From Malachius bipustulatus (lineage: Eukaryota; Arthropoda; Insecta; Coleoptera; Melyridae): 64,000 bases of DNA. The stretch covers positions 15,128,001-15,192,000 of the forward strand of contig OU342631.1 of assembly GCA_910589415.1 (NCBI GenBank), in the 5' to 3' direction. Below are positions 25,421 through 37,160 of this stretch, one piece after another. The first letter of the stretch is position 1. Every line of letters begins with the position of its first letter. Below the pieces are notes generated by a model. That model did not search any database. It was not told where the DNA came from and was given only the letters and a program-made list of their open reading frames with translations. Both the position numbers and the translations under genes were made by a program.

Positions 25421-27040
25421 CAGGTGTCCCAGTTTTTTCCCCGCCAAAAAGTTTTCTATATTCTTGGTATTTTTTTTTAACTCCTTAACATTTTACTATC
25501 ATTTAATCTGGAAAAAATATCAAAATTAAAAAAAAATTCATTGGCGTACATTTTTCTTTGCAATGAAATTGGTGAGGGTGTCCCTCTGGACGCCACTAGA
25601 CTTAATAATTTTAATCTACTTAGGGCTACAGGAGCTACAAAGGACACTATTACTACAAATAACACTGTCAAATTTCAATAGCATCGGCAAAAGAATGTTT
25701 GAGATATTGATAAAAAACCTACATAAAAAAAACTTCAACACCCAGTATCGTGAAAATCAGACATTTGGAACACATATTTATTTGAACTTTTCTACTTAAA
25801 ATTGCTCTAGGAATACTGCTTTAAATTTAGTATGTATACAGGGTGCACCATGTATCCTTCTCTATATTGCTATCTCCTAACGCTAACAGATACAGGGTCG
25901 GTTAAACAAATCCAAAGGAGCGCAATTTTGTGGCCTTCTCGATTCCGACGAGGCAAACAAGATATCTGTGACCGTTCCTGAAATATCCTGAAAAAACTGA
26001 AAAATCGAGATTTCTTATTTTTGCCATATCCTTTTTATTATTGGAGATTAATGCATAATTTTTTGTGGGCTTACATAAGTCGGCAAGAGCTACCCATCTG
26101 ACATTTCAAAAATTTTCAAAGCCGACTAGATCCCAGAATTTTCATAGTCAACTTTCGTTTTTCTTATGGCCACCATAGTGTTTTTTTATGTTGTTCGATA
26201 TAAAAAAAATCATAAAAACTAAAAATTGTTAAACTTCAAAAAATAAATAAAAAAATTTTTTATTCTTCTTTTCTCTTTACAACAAATACACATTTTTAGA
26301 CCGAATTTCATAGATAAATTAAAAAACCATAAGGCAAGCACTATTTCGGCGTATTTTACAAATGTGGACGTTTTTCGACGATTTTTTTTAGGTTTTTCTT
26401 TGAAGAAAGAAGAATAAAAAAATTTTAAATTTATTTTTTGAAGTTTATTAATTTTTGGTTTCCATTATTTTTTTCATATCGAACGACATAAAAAAATAAT
26501 ATGGCGGCCATCAGAAAAACGAAAGTTGACTGTGAAATCTCTTGGATCTAGTAGGCCTTGAAAATTTTTGAAATATCAGATGGATAGCTCTTAACGGCTT
26601 ATGTAAGCCTACAAAAAATTATTTATTAATTTCCAATAATAAAAAAGATATGAGGAAAATAAGAAATCTCGATTTTTCAGTTTTTTCAGGATATTTCAGG
26701 AACGGTCACAGATATCTTGCATGTTTTGACGAATTCGAGATGGCCAAAAAACTGCGCATCTTTTCTCTAATTTAACCGACCCTGTATCTCTTAGCGTTCA
26801 GGAGATAGCAATATAGAGAAGGATACATGGTGCACCCTGTATATACCTTTATTAAGTTACACCTTTTATATCGTTGTAAAGTTTACTTAATATCTAAGAA
26901 GAGCTCTAACATGTTAAGGAGTTGAATAAAATACTAAGTTTATGGAAAATTATTCACAAGAAAATTTACTACCTAAATACAATAATTACAATAATTAATA
27001 ATAAATGTATAAGTTTAACGGGAAAAACTGGGACACCCTT
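25421..27040. mobile_element. CAGGTGTCCCAG foldback split by a nested element
   Basis: The ends TA-CAGGTGTCCCAGTTTTTTC and GGGAAAAACTGGGACACC pair as inverted repeats, and inner arms share AACTCCTTAACAT and its complement. The interior is interrupted by the complete element at 25839-26839. Without the insert the element is about 0.62 kb. It is related to the fragment at 14985. Confidence 0.75.
25839..26839. mobile_element. Nested 1.0-kb CAGGGTGCACCATG foldback, copy 1
   Basis: Runs from TA-CAGGGTGCACCATGTATCC to GGTGCACCCTG-TA, with arms of about 430-480 bp. A second copy in opposite orientation lies at 60981-61992: the left arm here matches the right arm there. Subterminal TACAGGGTCGGTTAAA is a second CAGGGT-type repeat inside the end. 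No ORF. Confidence 0.92.
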
Positions 27041-27044
27041 TAAA

Positions 27045-29870
27045 ATGCAAGGCATCGGTATAAATCAGCAATCCTCTCCGAAACAATATTTTCCGAGCAT
27101 AATGAATTTCCCGTATATTGTACACATGTCTTTACGAAAGAAGAGTACCAAATATTAGAAGTTATGTTACCCGGTAAAAAAAAAGAATTTGCCATGGTAA
27201 GTTTGGTCCTTCGAATTAGAATTAGAAATCGATCTAGGTGCGTATAAATAAAAATTGATCAAATGATCATGGTCCAAGACAACTATAATATAACATTCTA
27301 GAAGCAGTAACAACATGCATTATTAATAGCAATTAAAGATTATTATAGTAAAACCGGGTGTAGAAGGGATGAAAGATGTACATAGTTTAAAAATTGAAAC
27401 GGTTTAATCTTGGACGGTGGAACCTTGAAATTAGAACCGGACACAAATCCTCTTTAAGGGGATTAGTATAGAGAAGTAAATTGTTTCTCATAAATAGTTC
27501 TGTACAAGCTGTACAATGTCGAAATTTTAATAGAGATACCTGCAGCTCAACATAAATCCGACCTTTACCTTAGTTAAGGGAATAAAACTAGGTACCTACC
27601 TACCAATAACTCAGACTAAAGATGTTGTCTGCACGGCAAGGCGGGGATAATTATTATTGCTCCAATTCAGTAAAAACGTATCTATAAAACTGACTTTTTT
27701 ATTAAAAAGACAGGAAAAAAGTTAACTGGTTGACTAGAAATCTCATAAAGACATGTTTCCTAATAAAGGACTTATTCGGAATTAAAGTTTGTATGAAACT
27801 TCTTAAGAGTTTTTATTGGTTTGTGGTCATATTACTTACCTATAGGTATACCTTCGAAATAGAGGCAAGGCTTGATGAGTTTCGTTGAAACTTTTATTCC
27901 TTGCAGACTTCTCACGTGTTTCTATCATTAAACGTAACTTTCGAGAATATCGCCCAATAACCGTTCGGTATATATTTATCTTTTTTTTCCCCGATAACAA
28001 ATGGGAAGAGCGTAGTTTTAAGCTTAGCAAAAATAAAGTACTTGATCGCGCTTTGTGTGAATAATTGAGTTGTTCATGAAAGACTTATTGCAGAGAGCTT
28101 TCCCAAAAATTGCTCCATATTTATATTTCATACGGTTAATGGATTTCAGTGTAACACTTCCCATTCGTTAGAACGTTAGATTTAATTTCAAAAAATTTAA
28201 GTCGTCTAATATTATTTTTGATGGAGTGAACGGTTTCATATACCTACGCTGAGCTGTCTGCGCTATAAATGTAATATTTATTTAAGAAGACAGCTTCATT
28301 AACTTAACATCAGGTGTGACACGTGGGAAAAATATTGAAAAAAAATGGAAACAGTTCGGAATATGTTTTCTACCGCATATATCTTTATTCCTAGGGAGAT
28401 TACTATGTCAAATAATTCAAAGTTGTATAATAATAAACCTAATGACGTCACGCCAGTCGTTGAGATTTCAGAAATACCTGACTAATTTGCATCATATTTC
28501 AAACCGCTCTTTCTTTCGTGTAAATATTTCTACAACAGCTTGTTTAAAAAAATTAAGGCAAAACACGGTTATTAAATCCCGCATACCTAGCTACATTCAA
28601 AAAAATGTTTGAATATCTGAATATCTTGATTTAAGCAGCTTTTATCTTTCTTCCAACATTGCATTAAAATTGAAGTGCGAAAGGATGTTTTCTTTTCAAA
28701 TACACGGAATTTTTTCATATTTATATGCAAAACCTTGTATGCTTATGAATGAGAAGACACGAGGGCGAGTTCATGGCTGGTTTTAACCCCGAAAGTTTTT
28801 CATAGGCTTGCATGACAACATTAACTTTTAAAACATGCAATCATGTGAAAGCATGATAAAGGATATTTATAATATTTTCCGAACTAAATAATTTCGTGAA
28901 GTGAAATATTACCATGAGCCATACGTTACGTCGAAAAACAGACTCTGTGTTTTGTTTCGATATCCCGAACAATTTCCTGAGGGTTAGATTCTGTATCGAT
29001 ATTTGTCCGCATAAATTTCCCTTGGTTAAATTACATTAGTCTTATGTTACGGCGCCCCATTGCTGAACTGACTTAACAAACTTGACCTCAACTCGCTGTT
29101 GGATCCTTATCAGATTATGCTACACGACAGAGTTAATTCTAATATGATACCATCACGGTCGTTGCAAGAGAAGTTCGTTTATTTTAGTTGTGCTGAGTAA
29201 TCTACCGATTATAACTATTGTCAAGTAGACCTTGCAATAATAATACCTACCTACGAGTAATAATATGATCAATTATTTGTGGAAGAATTTTATTACCGTA
29301 AGTGCATTGAATTACTTATTTGATGCATCTTGAAGGATGTTTGGTCATAAATAAATTAAGTATTTGTATATCCCCAAGGATGTCTGCTATCTTGATAAAT
29401 ATACTTAAATAAAACTGAGAAAATGAATTCCGCCCGTGCTGAACGGCAGTGGGAAGTGACCATAAATCGATCATCCGGCATTTTTTGGTGCCAGAAAATT
29501 GATATTAATATACTTAACTTAAAAATATTTGTGTAATTTTTAATTCTATGAAATGGTAAAAATTACTATCTTTTATTTACATTTCATGCAGTTATTACAA
29601 ACTAAAAGGGAATGATAGATTAATTTACCAATACTTTGAAAGATCAGTCTGGTTCCAGAGCCAGACTAAACCAACTGATGCTGACTGTAAAATTTTGAAG
29701 AAATTAACTCTTTGGCTGGTTGACCTTGCCGTTATTTATCTAAAATTGGACTTATCATACATTTTTTAGTCAATATACGAGTTTTTGCAACGCTAAATGT
29801 TTTTTTTCACGCGTTGCTTGCAAAATGAGCGAATTGACAGCTCGATTGGATGAAGTACCAAGTTTCTTAA
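27045..29870. other. Non-coding DNA
   Basis: No supported gene. AT-rich with isolated less-AT stretches (around 29050-29170) that lack ORFs and splice pairs. Confidence 0.4.
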
Positions 29871-29879
29871 TTTTAAGGA

Positions 29880-30240
29880 TTCTGCAGATGTATTTGTTGA
29901 GTCACTTCATATACTTTTCAATTCAATCAATCATCAATTTTTCCGGATAAATGAAAGGAGGCGAATTGAAAATTAGTCCAGTGCTGCAAACGGGTGATCC
30001 ATCTTTCGTTGCGGACTACTAGCCAATTTCCATTCACAACAGTGTATGGATGCATTGGATGCTGTACTCGTTTGTAAAATGAACTTCCGAAAGACATTCG
30101 ATGAGATTGATATAATGCATTCTGCTTGAGAAACTAGGAGCTATTGACTTTGCGAATGGACTCCTTCGTCTTTTCACACAAGTCACACATAACTGACAAG
30201 GTCTAGCCGGTTCACTGCTACAGGTCTCATTCTATTAGGC
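29880..30240 (+). pseudogene. LINE reverse transcriptase fragment, decayed
   Basis: Three frames together give recognisable non-LTR reverse transcriptase text. KISPVLQTGDPS and PISI match the (P)V(L/F)K.GDP...NYRPIS motif. MNFRKTFDEID matches the DFRKAFD motif that carries the first catalytic Asp. LEKLGAIDFANGLLRL matches the segment after it. Frames change at least twice and stop codons intervene, so the copy is dead. Upstream, FPDK-KEAN resembles the FPD.WK.A lead-in of the same domain. The clade cannot be set from this piece. It might pair with the RNase H relic at 62 kb, but there is no overlap to test that. Confidence 0.72.
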
Positions 30241-30461
30241 AAAGTTCATAAAAAATCTTATCTAAGATTTTCCTTCAATAATTGTTAGTGAAGAGGTTAT
30301 AAAACATAAATACATAAAAATCAGTTCTGGGGGTGCAGCGCACAATTTTGTATTGGGATTTTGCTTATTAAGGCCGTGTATAAATTGTGGATTTAATTAG
30401 TAGGTACCTACTTTTATGTGCTATTTTGGTTTTGATCTTTTTGAGTATTTTTTTTCATTTG

Positions 30462-30620
30462 AGTGTATTTTTTTGTTAAAAAATACACTCAATACAATCC
30501 TATTGAGGACGACATGACTTTTCGAAAATCACCCAAACTCACCAAATGTCCACCGATCCTGACCCCCAGATCACGAAAAAGGTTCACGAATTATCACGAA
30601 TTTATTTTATCACATAGCAC
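30462..30620 (+). repeat. AGTGTATTTTTT hairpin module, copy 1
   Basis: A hairpin (GTGTATTTTTTT-GTT-AAAAAATACAC) is followed by about 120 bp ending near CCCAGATCACGAAAAAG. The module recurs inverted at 32760-32893 and 42760-42895, where the hairpin is its outer end, so this hairpin is probably an element terminus. Confidence 0.75.
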
Positions 30621-31032
30621 CTCGGAAAGACACAGATTTTTGTAGGAGACCGAAAATGGGCTAAAACGATGTATCTTTCAAACAAAAAAAAACATGAACA
30701 GCGTTCCTGCTACCCTATCAACAATTACGATCGATTTTAATGGAGGGTAGGGGTAGTTTAACCCCTTCCCGGGTTTCCGTCAAATTATCATGTACATCAG
30801 AAGTTAGTACTTTTAATAAGAAATTTACCTACCAAATTTCATCGAATTGGAATCAGCCAACTTTCAGCTATTTAAAAAAAAACCTTCTTGCGCATCAATC
30901 GCAGAAATAGTGTATTTTTATGCGATTCAATAATAAATATTTTCTTCCTATTTTTTTTTTATAATGAATTTAATGAAAAATAATCCGATTTTTTTTGGGA
31001 AAACTCCACCTACCTACAAAAAAAAAAGAATG

Positions 31033-31106
31033 ATCCTCTCGTGGATGCGAACCCGCTCCAACAGTTAGCGAGTCAAGGATGTAACAAACTGAGCCACACG
31101 GTGCGT
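31033..31106 (-). repeat. tRNA-like Pol III promoter segment, copy 1
   Basis: On the minus strand the text has an A-box-like TGGCTCAGTTTGTTA and a B-box-like GGTTCGCATCC at roughly tRNA spacing, then a T-rich tail. The acceptor and T stems do not pair, so this is not a functional tRNA; it looks like a SINE-type tRNA-derived head. Confidence 0.6.
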
Positions 31107-32054
31107 TTCGAATTTGTAGTGATGATGGGGTAGATATATGTAGTAAGTCAGGTACCTACATCTACTCATTTTATTTTTTAAACTGGTCATATCTTAGTTA
31201 TTAAAAAACCAATTTGAATACTTTTTTCACCTGCATGTAGGTGATTTAATTGTCGTTGCGATTGCTCTTCTAATTTTCAGAACCATTTATAATTGAATGT
31301 GAAAAAAAATAAAAAAGAAATTGCGAACCATTTCATCGATTTAATAATTTTATAAAAGTGTAAGCTAATTTTGCACAAGCGAAAAACTTTTTTATCTTTC
31401 GTTTAAAGTGCTACATTAATCGAGGCGAATTGAAGCTAAGACATCAAATTATATGTTAAAGCAAAAAAAATGGAAAATTTCGGTTCAACTTCTTTAAAAA
31501 TGGACTCATAAACGGTTATAGAATTGACACATTTTCACCCTTTTTCCTACCCACGACACTGGCTTATTAATGGAAAATATGCTAATTTTATTGCATTAAC
31601 TCAAATTTCCAATAATTTTCTTCAAATCCTGTTAATTTGATTTCAAAGTTTTTTTGCCATCTTGCTCATACAATGGTTCAAAAAATTGTCAATTTTCCGT
31701 TAATGTTCAAAAAATTCAAATGGCCGCCATTTTGAAACGGCTCGACCGATTTTGCTCAAGTGCAATACCAGACCACTCCTTGTGGACATCTTACTCTCAC
31801 AAAAATTTCAGCCCCCTAGATTGAAAACTGCGGCCAGAAACCGCGCCTCAAGGACCGGATTTGGGGAACTTTGAAAGGACACCCTGTAGAAGTAACGTGA
31901 CTTTTGGATTTTTTTTCAACGAAAATCTAAAGTCATTCCCAAGCTTTACAAGAATCCAAAATTTCGTTCACTAATCTTGAAAGATAAAGCTACAGGAGCG
32001 TTTTGAAAATCGAAAAATCGTGATTTTGGAGAAATAAATATATATATAAATATA

Positions 32055-32693
32055 CAGTGCTTCCCAAAAATAACGGATAAATTCAATAAAATCGTATGAA
32101 GACGTTTTCTTTTGTTTTGCTCGGACACGTCAATCGTTATTTTTGATTTGCCATCCACGCATGTCTTTTTCGACCCCCCACCCTTAATCTCCCAAGGGGT
32201 AGCTACCCCAATTTTAAAAATTCAAATGGCAAGGTACCCCTTGCGATACCTTGATTGATAGGTTTTTTCATCCTGAATATAACAAGAAAATTTTTTTCAA
32301 ATCGGTTCATAATTAATTTAATTTAGTTTAATTTAATTCAGAGAGAAAGATAGGAAAAAATTTTAATTAAATTTTAATTTAATTTTAATACGCTTATTTA
32401 TTGCCTTATTCGATGACATTTTGCTGAATATTTTCGTTAATTATGAACCGATTTGAAAAAAATTTTCTTGTTATATTCAGGATGAAAAAACCTATCAATC
32501 AAGGTATCGCAAGGGGTACCTTGCCTTTTGAATTTTTAAAATTGGGGTAGCTACCCCTTGGGAGATTAAGGGTGGGGGGTCGAAAAAGACATGCGTGGAT
32601 GGCAAATCAAAAATAACGATTGACGTGTCCGAGCAAAACAAAAGAAAACGTCTTCATACGATTTTATTGAATTTATCCGTTACTTTTGGGAAG

Positions 32694-32698
<5 letters not shown>
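32055..32698. mobile_element. Nested CAGTGCTTCCCAAAAATAACGG foldback
   Basis: The ends are inverted copies: CAGTGCTTCCCAAAA at 32055 and TTTTGGGAAGCACTA at 32698. The arms of about 300 bp are nearly identical, indicating a recent insertion. It sits within the AT-dinucleotide tract of the host repeat and is flanked by TA. The 70-codon ORFs are arm artefacts. Confidence 0.88.

Positions 32699-32755
<57 letters not shown>
32699..32755. repeat. (TA)n microsatellite
   Basis: About 57 bp of uninterrupted TA. The homologous site in the 40.4-42.9 kb copy is also (TA)n and took a different insertion, so this tract seems to be a preferred landing site. Confidence 0.95.
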
Positions 32756-32758
<3 letters not shown>

Positions 32759-32759
32759 G

Positions 32760-32893
32760 GGCAGGTGAATTTTGGAAAACCACTTTTTCGTGATCTGGGG
32801 GTCATGATCGGTGGACATTTGATGAGTTTGGGTGATTTTCGAAAAGTGATGTCGTCCTCAATAGTGTATTTTTTTGTTAAAAAATACACTAAA
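32760..32893 (-). repeat. AGTGTATTTTTT hairpin module, copy 2
   Basis: Inverted copy of the 30462-30620 module. It begins GGGCAGGTGAATTTTGGAAA and ends with the AGTGTATTTTTTT-GTT-AAAAAATACACT hairpin (about 32865-32893). Confidence 0.8.
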
Positions 32894-33778
32894 AAACTAA
32901 AATTTTCAAAAGACTTTGAAGCCCTCTAACGGACAAACGAAGCACTTTGGTATAGAGATAAGTTTCGTCCGAGCGACTTTTTTTTACCTCAGTAATCTGT
33001 GGTTGCTCCATGTCCATGGAATATTGGGACACCTGTAATATATGTATATTTCTCCAAAATCACGATTTTTCGATTTTAAAAACGCTCCTGTAGCTTTATC
33101 TTTCAAGATTAGTGAACGAAATTTTGGATTCTTGTAAAGCTTTGGAATGACTTTAGATTTTCGTTGAAAAAAATTCCAAAAGTCACGTTACTTCTACAGG
33201 GTGTCCTTTCAAAGTTCCAAAAATCCGGTCCTTTAGGCACGGTTTCTGGCCGCAGTTTTCAATCTAGGAGGCTGAAATTTTTGTGAGAGTAAGACGTCAA
33301 CAAGGAGTGGTCTGGTATTGCACTTGAGCAAAATCGGCCGAGCCGTTTCAAAATGGCGACCATTTGAATTTTCGGAAAATTTACTATTTTTTGAATCCCT
33401 GTATGAGCAAGATGGCAGAAAAACTTTGAAATCAAATTAACAGGATTTGAAGAAAATTATTGTAAATTTGAGTTAATGCAATAAAATTAGCATATTTTCC
33501 ATTAATCAGCCAGTGTCGTGGGTAGGAAAAGGGTAAAAATGTGTAAATGGTTCGCAATTTCTTTTTTATTTATTTTTTTTAACATTCAATTATGAATGGT
33601 TCTGGAAATTAGAAGAGCAATCGCAACGACAATTAAATCACCTACATGCAGGTGAAAAAAGTATTCAAATTGGTCTTTTAATAACAAATATATGACCAGT
33701 TTAAAAAATAAAATGTGTAGGTGTAGGTACCTGACGTACTACATAATACCTACCCCATCAGCACTATAAATTTGAAAT

Positions 33779-33850
33779 GCACCGTGGCTCAGTTCGTTAC
33801 ACCCTTGCCTAGCAAACTGTTGGTGCGGGTTCGAATCCACGAGAGGATCA
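33779..33850 (+). repeat. tRNA-like Pol III promoter segment, copy 2
   Basis: Best preserved of three copies: A box TGGCTCAGTTCGTTA (33784 onward), B box GGTTCGAATCC (about 33828-33838), then a T-run. The T stem is broken (GCGGG against CCACG) and the acceptor ends do not pair. It resembles a tRNA-derived SINE head and lies at the mirror position of copy 1. Confidence 0.65.
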
Positions 33851-34012
33851 TTCTTTTTTTTTGGTAGGTAGGTGGAGTTTTCCCCAAAAAAAATGGGATT
33901 ATTGTTTCATTATATTCATTATAAAAAAATAGGAAGAAAATATTTATTATTGAATCGCATAAAAATACACTATTTCTGCGATTGATGCGCAAGAAGGTTT
34001 TTTTTTTCGGAA

Positions 34013-34400
34013 AGTTAGTGAATTTATGGCTTTGATTTGTATCCAAAAGTCGCCCATGAAAGTTGTTCGTCTGAAAGCGGCATATCCAATGATACTAAAC
34101 TTGGCCCCCCCTACCACAACCACCACTGCCTAGTGGTGGAAGGCGGTAACTTTGGAATCTTAATTAGGAATCCTTATTTTTATTTCTTAAATTTTTCCCT
34201 CCATTCCTCCTATGTAGAAAGGAAGAGGGGTAAATTTTAATTTGAATTAGCAACCCTTTTTTTTGTAGCAGATTCGAGTTTTTTTTAAATTAATGAGCTG
34301 TAATCGAGGAAAACCAAATTTGGTAAAGGGTCGTTGAAAAATTGGTATGTCTCGAGAAATACACAAACACCAGAATAATAAAAGCAGGTGTCCGCGATAT
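34013..34400. repeat. Diverged foldback-family sequence
   Basis: Shares the phrases CTTAATTAGGAA-CC and GGTGG-AGG...TAACTTTG with the elements at 20054 and 21180. No clear ends. The 67-codon ORF here is not coding. Confidence 0.45.
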
Positions 34401-36880
34401 TTTTGAGAATGGTAGTGAATGTCGCCAAAAATGACCTTCCCCCTCTTCTGTTACAGACACCATTTATCTGTTTCCCCGTTCTTCATATACATATGGATAT
34501 AGCTGGATGAAACCATGCTAGGTCTCTATGGGGTGAAAAATTCACTATTAGATACGAATAAAAAAAGCGGTGAAAATGGCGGATTGAACTTGATGATTTA
34601 TCGACGATCTTCATTGACTCTTAACCCTCTGTCCTCTAGTATGTGGCTACATTAATAGTAATTATACTTTTATCGGATGCTTTAAAAAAAAATCATTTAC
34701 TATGTTTATAGATTTTTTGTGTAATTTTTTTATTACTTGTTTCAAACGAGTACGTCACCTTGATGATGGAATATTACCTTACTTTATACTTTCTAGGGCG
34801 TGAGAATATTCACCCTGTGATATGCGAGTATAAGCGGATTTGCTTTTCTATAGAGACGGCCAAAAACATGCTTTCTTTTTGTCATTTAAAGAAAAATAAA
34901 ATACTAAGAATAATATTACTAAGAATAATAATAATAATTTCTAAGAAGCTCTTGAGTTAGGCAGGGACCGTTTTTCTCTCAATATATTTAAATTCAAGAG
35001 AATTTGTAGTTCTTTAATGAATTTTACTTGAATGAAAAACAAAGTAATAATTAAGTCTAATATGCATTTATTATAACGGTACCCCGTTCTAATAAAAATT
35101 TGTATAAGTAAGGAATTAATTTTCATTACAACCACGCCAAGCCTCTTTATGATGTTAAGGGTTGAAGTAAATTTAATAGAGCCCGAAAAGCTTAAATAAG
35201 GTGGAATGGTTTGCAATAATAATTACTCTTGGGAACTGTCAAATTAGTCCCTTAAAACCTATGAATAATTTGATAACTCAAACCAAGTTCGAGGGAAGTT
35301 ACAATCCCGATTCAGGCATCTTTTTAACAATTAATAGAATTTTTAAAAAGAAAACATTTATAAAAACTTCAAATACACTTTATATCTTTCACAGTTTCAA
35401 AAACTATTATACACATTAGAAATTATTATTTTGAATCATATTAAAAGTAAAATACACTGCAAGATATGTTACATAGCAATTGAGCGAAGAGTATTTTCCT
35501 GAGAGCTTTGCATTATAAATACGAATAAAATGCTCATTTAAGAAGAGTCTGCATTGCGGCTTGTTTTCGTGTGGGCTTCAGAAAACAAAGCAGAGATTTC
35601 TAAAATATTCATCTCAACTTGGACACCGCCAACTCATAATACAAGTTGATAGAATTCGCGCCCTTTGTTCTTAAAATCGTCGTATCCATAGGTATATTAG
35701 AAGTAAAATTCAATTTATTTAGGTTATTAATTTATTCATAGCTTTTATTCATAGAAATTGAAAACGTTCAAGAACAATTCACCGTATATTCACAGATTTC
35801 ATCCAACAAAATCCTTTTTTCTTCATTTCTAGTTTTAGATACGTCTCTATACTCTCCATAACTTTCATATCATTGATGTGATGCTTTTACATACATCCAG
35901 GCATCAAGATGCCTAATGAAAGATAAAGTGTGCTACGGAAATGGCCGTCAAATTGGATATCGCAGGAGATCTTCTTTTGTAAATGAATTGAAAATCAGCA
36001 CCGTGAAAATATTAATTGTTCTTCGCAGAATAGAGGAGATTATCTAGATTTACTGGACAATTAATTATTTCCTAGTCCAGTTTTTCAAACGTCAGTTATT
36101 CATATTTTAGAAACAATGAGAAATCTATCCACCCTATATGAAATTGGATCGATATGAATTTCCGCACCAAGTAACCACGATTTTAATTTTCGTTTTCAGA
36201 CTTGTGGTGTGTTTTTCATCAATATCGGAGAAATAGTTAATTTTACTTGAACTTGGAATTAAAAACGGATGACTTAAAAAGTATTTGATCAAAAAACACT
36301 TGAAAGCTTTCGCGATCAGGGATTTTACTTTCAGGTTGTAGTTTTTTCCATTTTTTTTTGAAAGGAAACTGCGTAAATTAGGTAGAAAACCAGATTTACC
36401 AGGTAACTAAATGAAAATAAAAACGATAAACTCATAATTTTTTATACTGCAAAAATAATTTTATGTCATGGAATGGACAGAAGAACTTAAACGCAAAAAA
36501 ATAACCGTCAAAAAAGTCGCTTCGGCTCAGATTTTGTAGTATCAATCTCTTTTTTTATGACCCTACCCATACTTACAACATGAAAGAAAATTCTAAGGGC
36601 ATAATAGTGCACTAGAAAGCTCATCTATCATAATTAGAACCCTCTAGGTACTTAAACACGTTCCACGGAGACGAAGCAATAAGGCATATTCTTTCCTCGC
36701 CAGTAAATATGGAAGTATGAGTAATAATGGAAATAGCAAATCTTTCTTTGGAGCTTTGCAAAATTCACCTTTAAAATTAACATTATGGATTGAATAAAGC
36801 TTCCACGATATATCTATCTACCAACACAGCATGATAGTATTATGCTATACAAATAGAGTTGAAAGCAAAAAAAGTGAACA
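34401..36880. other. Non-coding AT-rich DNA
   Basis: No supported gene, exon or family-level repeat seen. Confidence 0.4.
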
Positions 36881-36884
36881 GAGT

Positions 36885-37160
36885 TTGGTCACATAACGAA
36901 GTTGCGGTCTCGTTTCGTGGTCTCCGCTTTATGTCGCCTCTCTGAATATGGATAGCCTGGAAAAGCTCTGCTTGCATTTGATCCTTGTTAACTTCGTATT
37001 CGCCAATGTGTCGTCATGTTAAGCCCAGTGGAGCAGTTCGTCATTCTCGCTCACTTCAGGACGTACTCGTACTTTGGTTAGAGTCGATAATACTCGTCTG
37101 CTCGCATAACTTCACTAAGTTCCTTATTGGGAATGGGAACTCACACTAGGTAGGATTGAC
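36885..37160. other. GC-richer, repeat-free patch; possible promoter or non-coding exon
   Basis: About 270 bp, richer in CpG than the surroundings and unlike the transposon families here. No ORF above 30 codons is convincing. On the plus strand a CACACTAG-GTAGGA donor-like site lies at about 37148. It may be an untranslated first exon or regulatory element in the large intron of the minus-strand gene. Weak evidence. Confidence 0.2.

Larger units (their letters stand above)
30868..34012. mobile_element. Compound 3.1-kb inverted repeat
   Basis: The left arm (about 30868-32045) and right arm (about 33040-34012) are inverted copies, very similar over about 1 kb. Both contain a tRNA-like stretch, a CACCCTGTAGAAGTAACGTG module and the TTGCGCATCAATCGCAGAAA end. 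The spacer holds a nested foldback (32055-32698), a (TA)n tract and the hairpin module. A one-arm relative covers 40415-42895. There is no coding potential. The superfamily is unknown. Confidence 0.85.

Noticed and set aside
32680..32889. 69-codon ORF with a long Tyr-Ile repeat
   Set aside because: It is a translation of the (TA)n microsatellite.
33779..33850. Functional tRNA gene
   Set aside because: A and B boxes are good, but acceptor and T stems do not pair, and the sequence is repeated within transposon arms.
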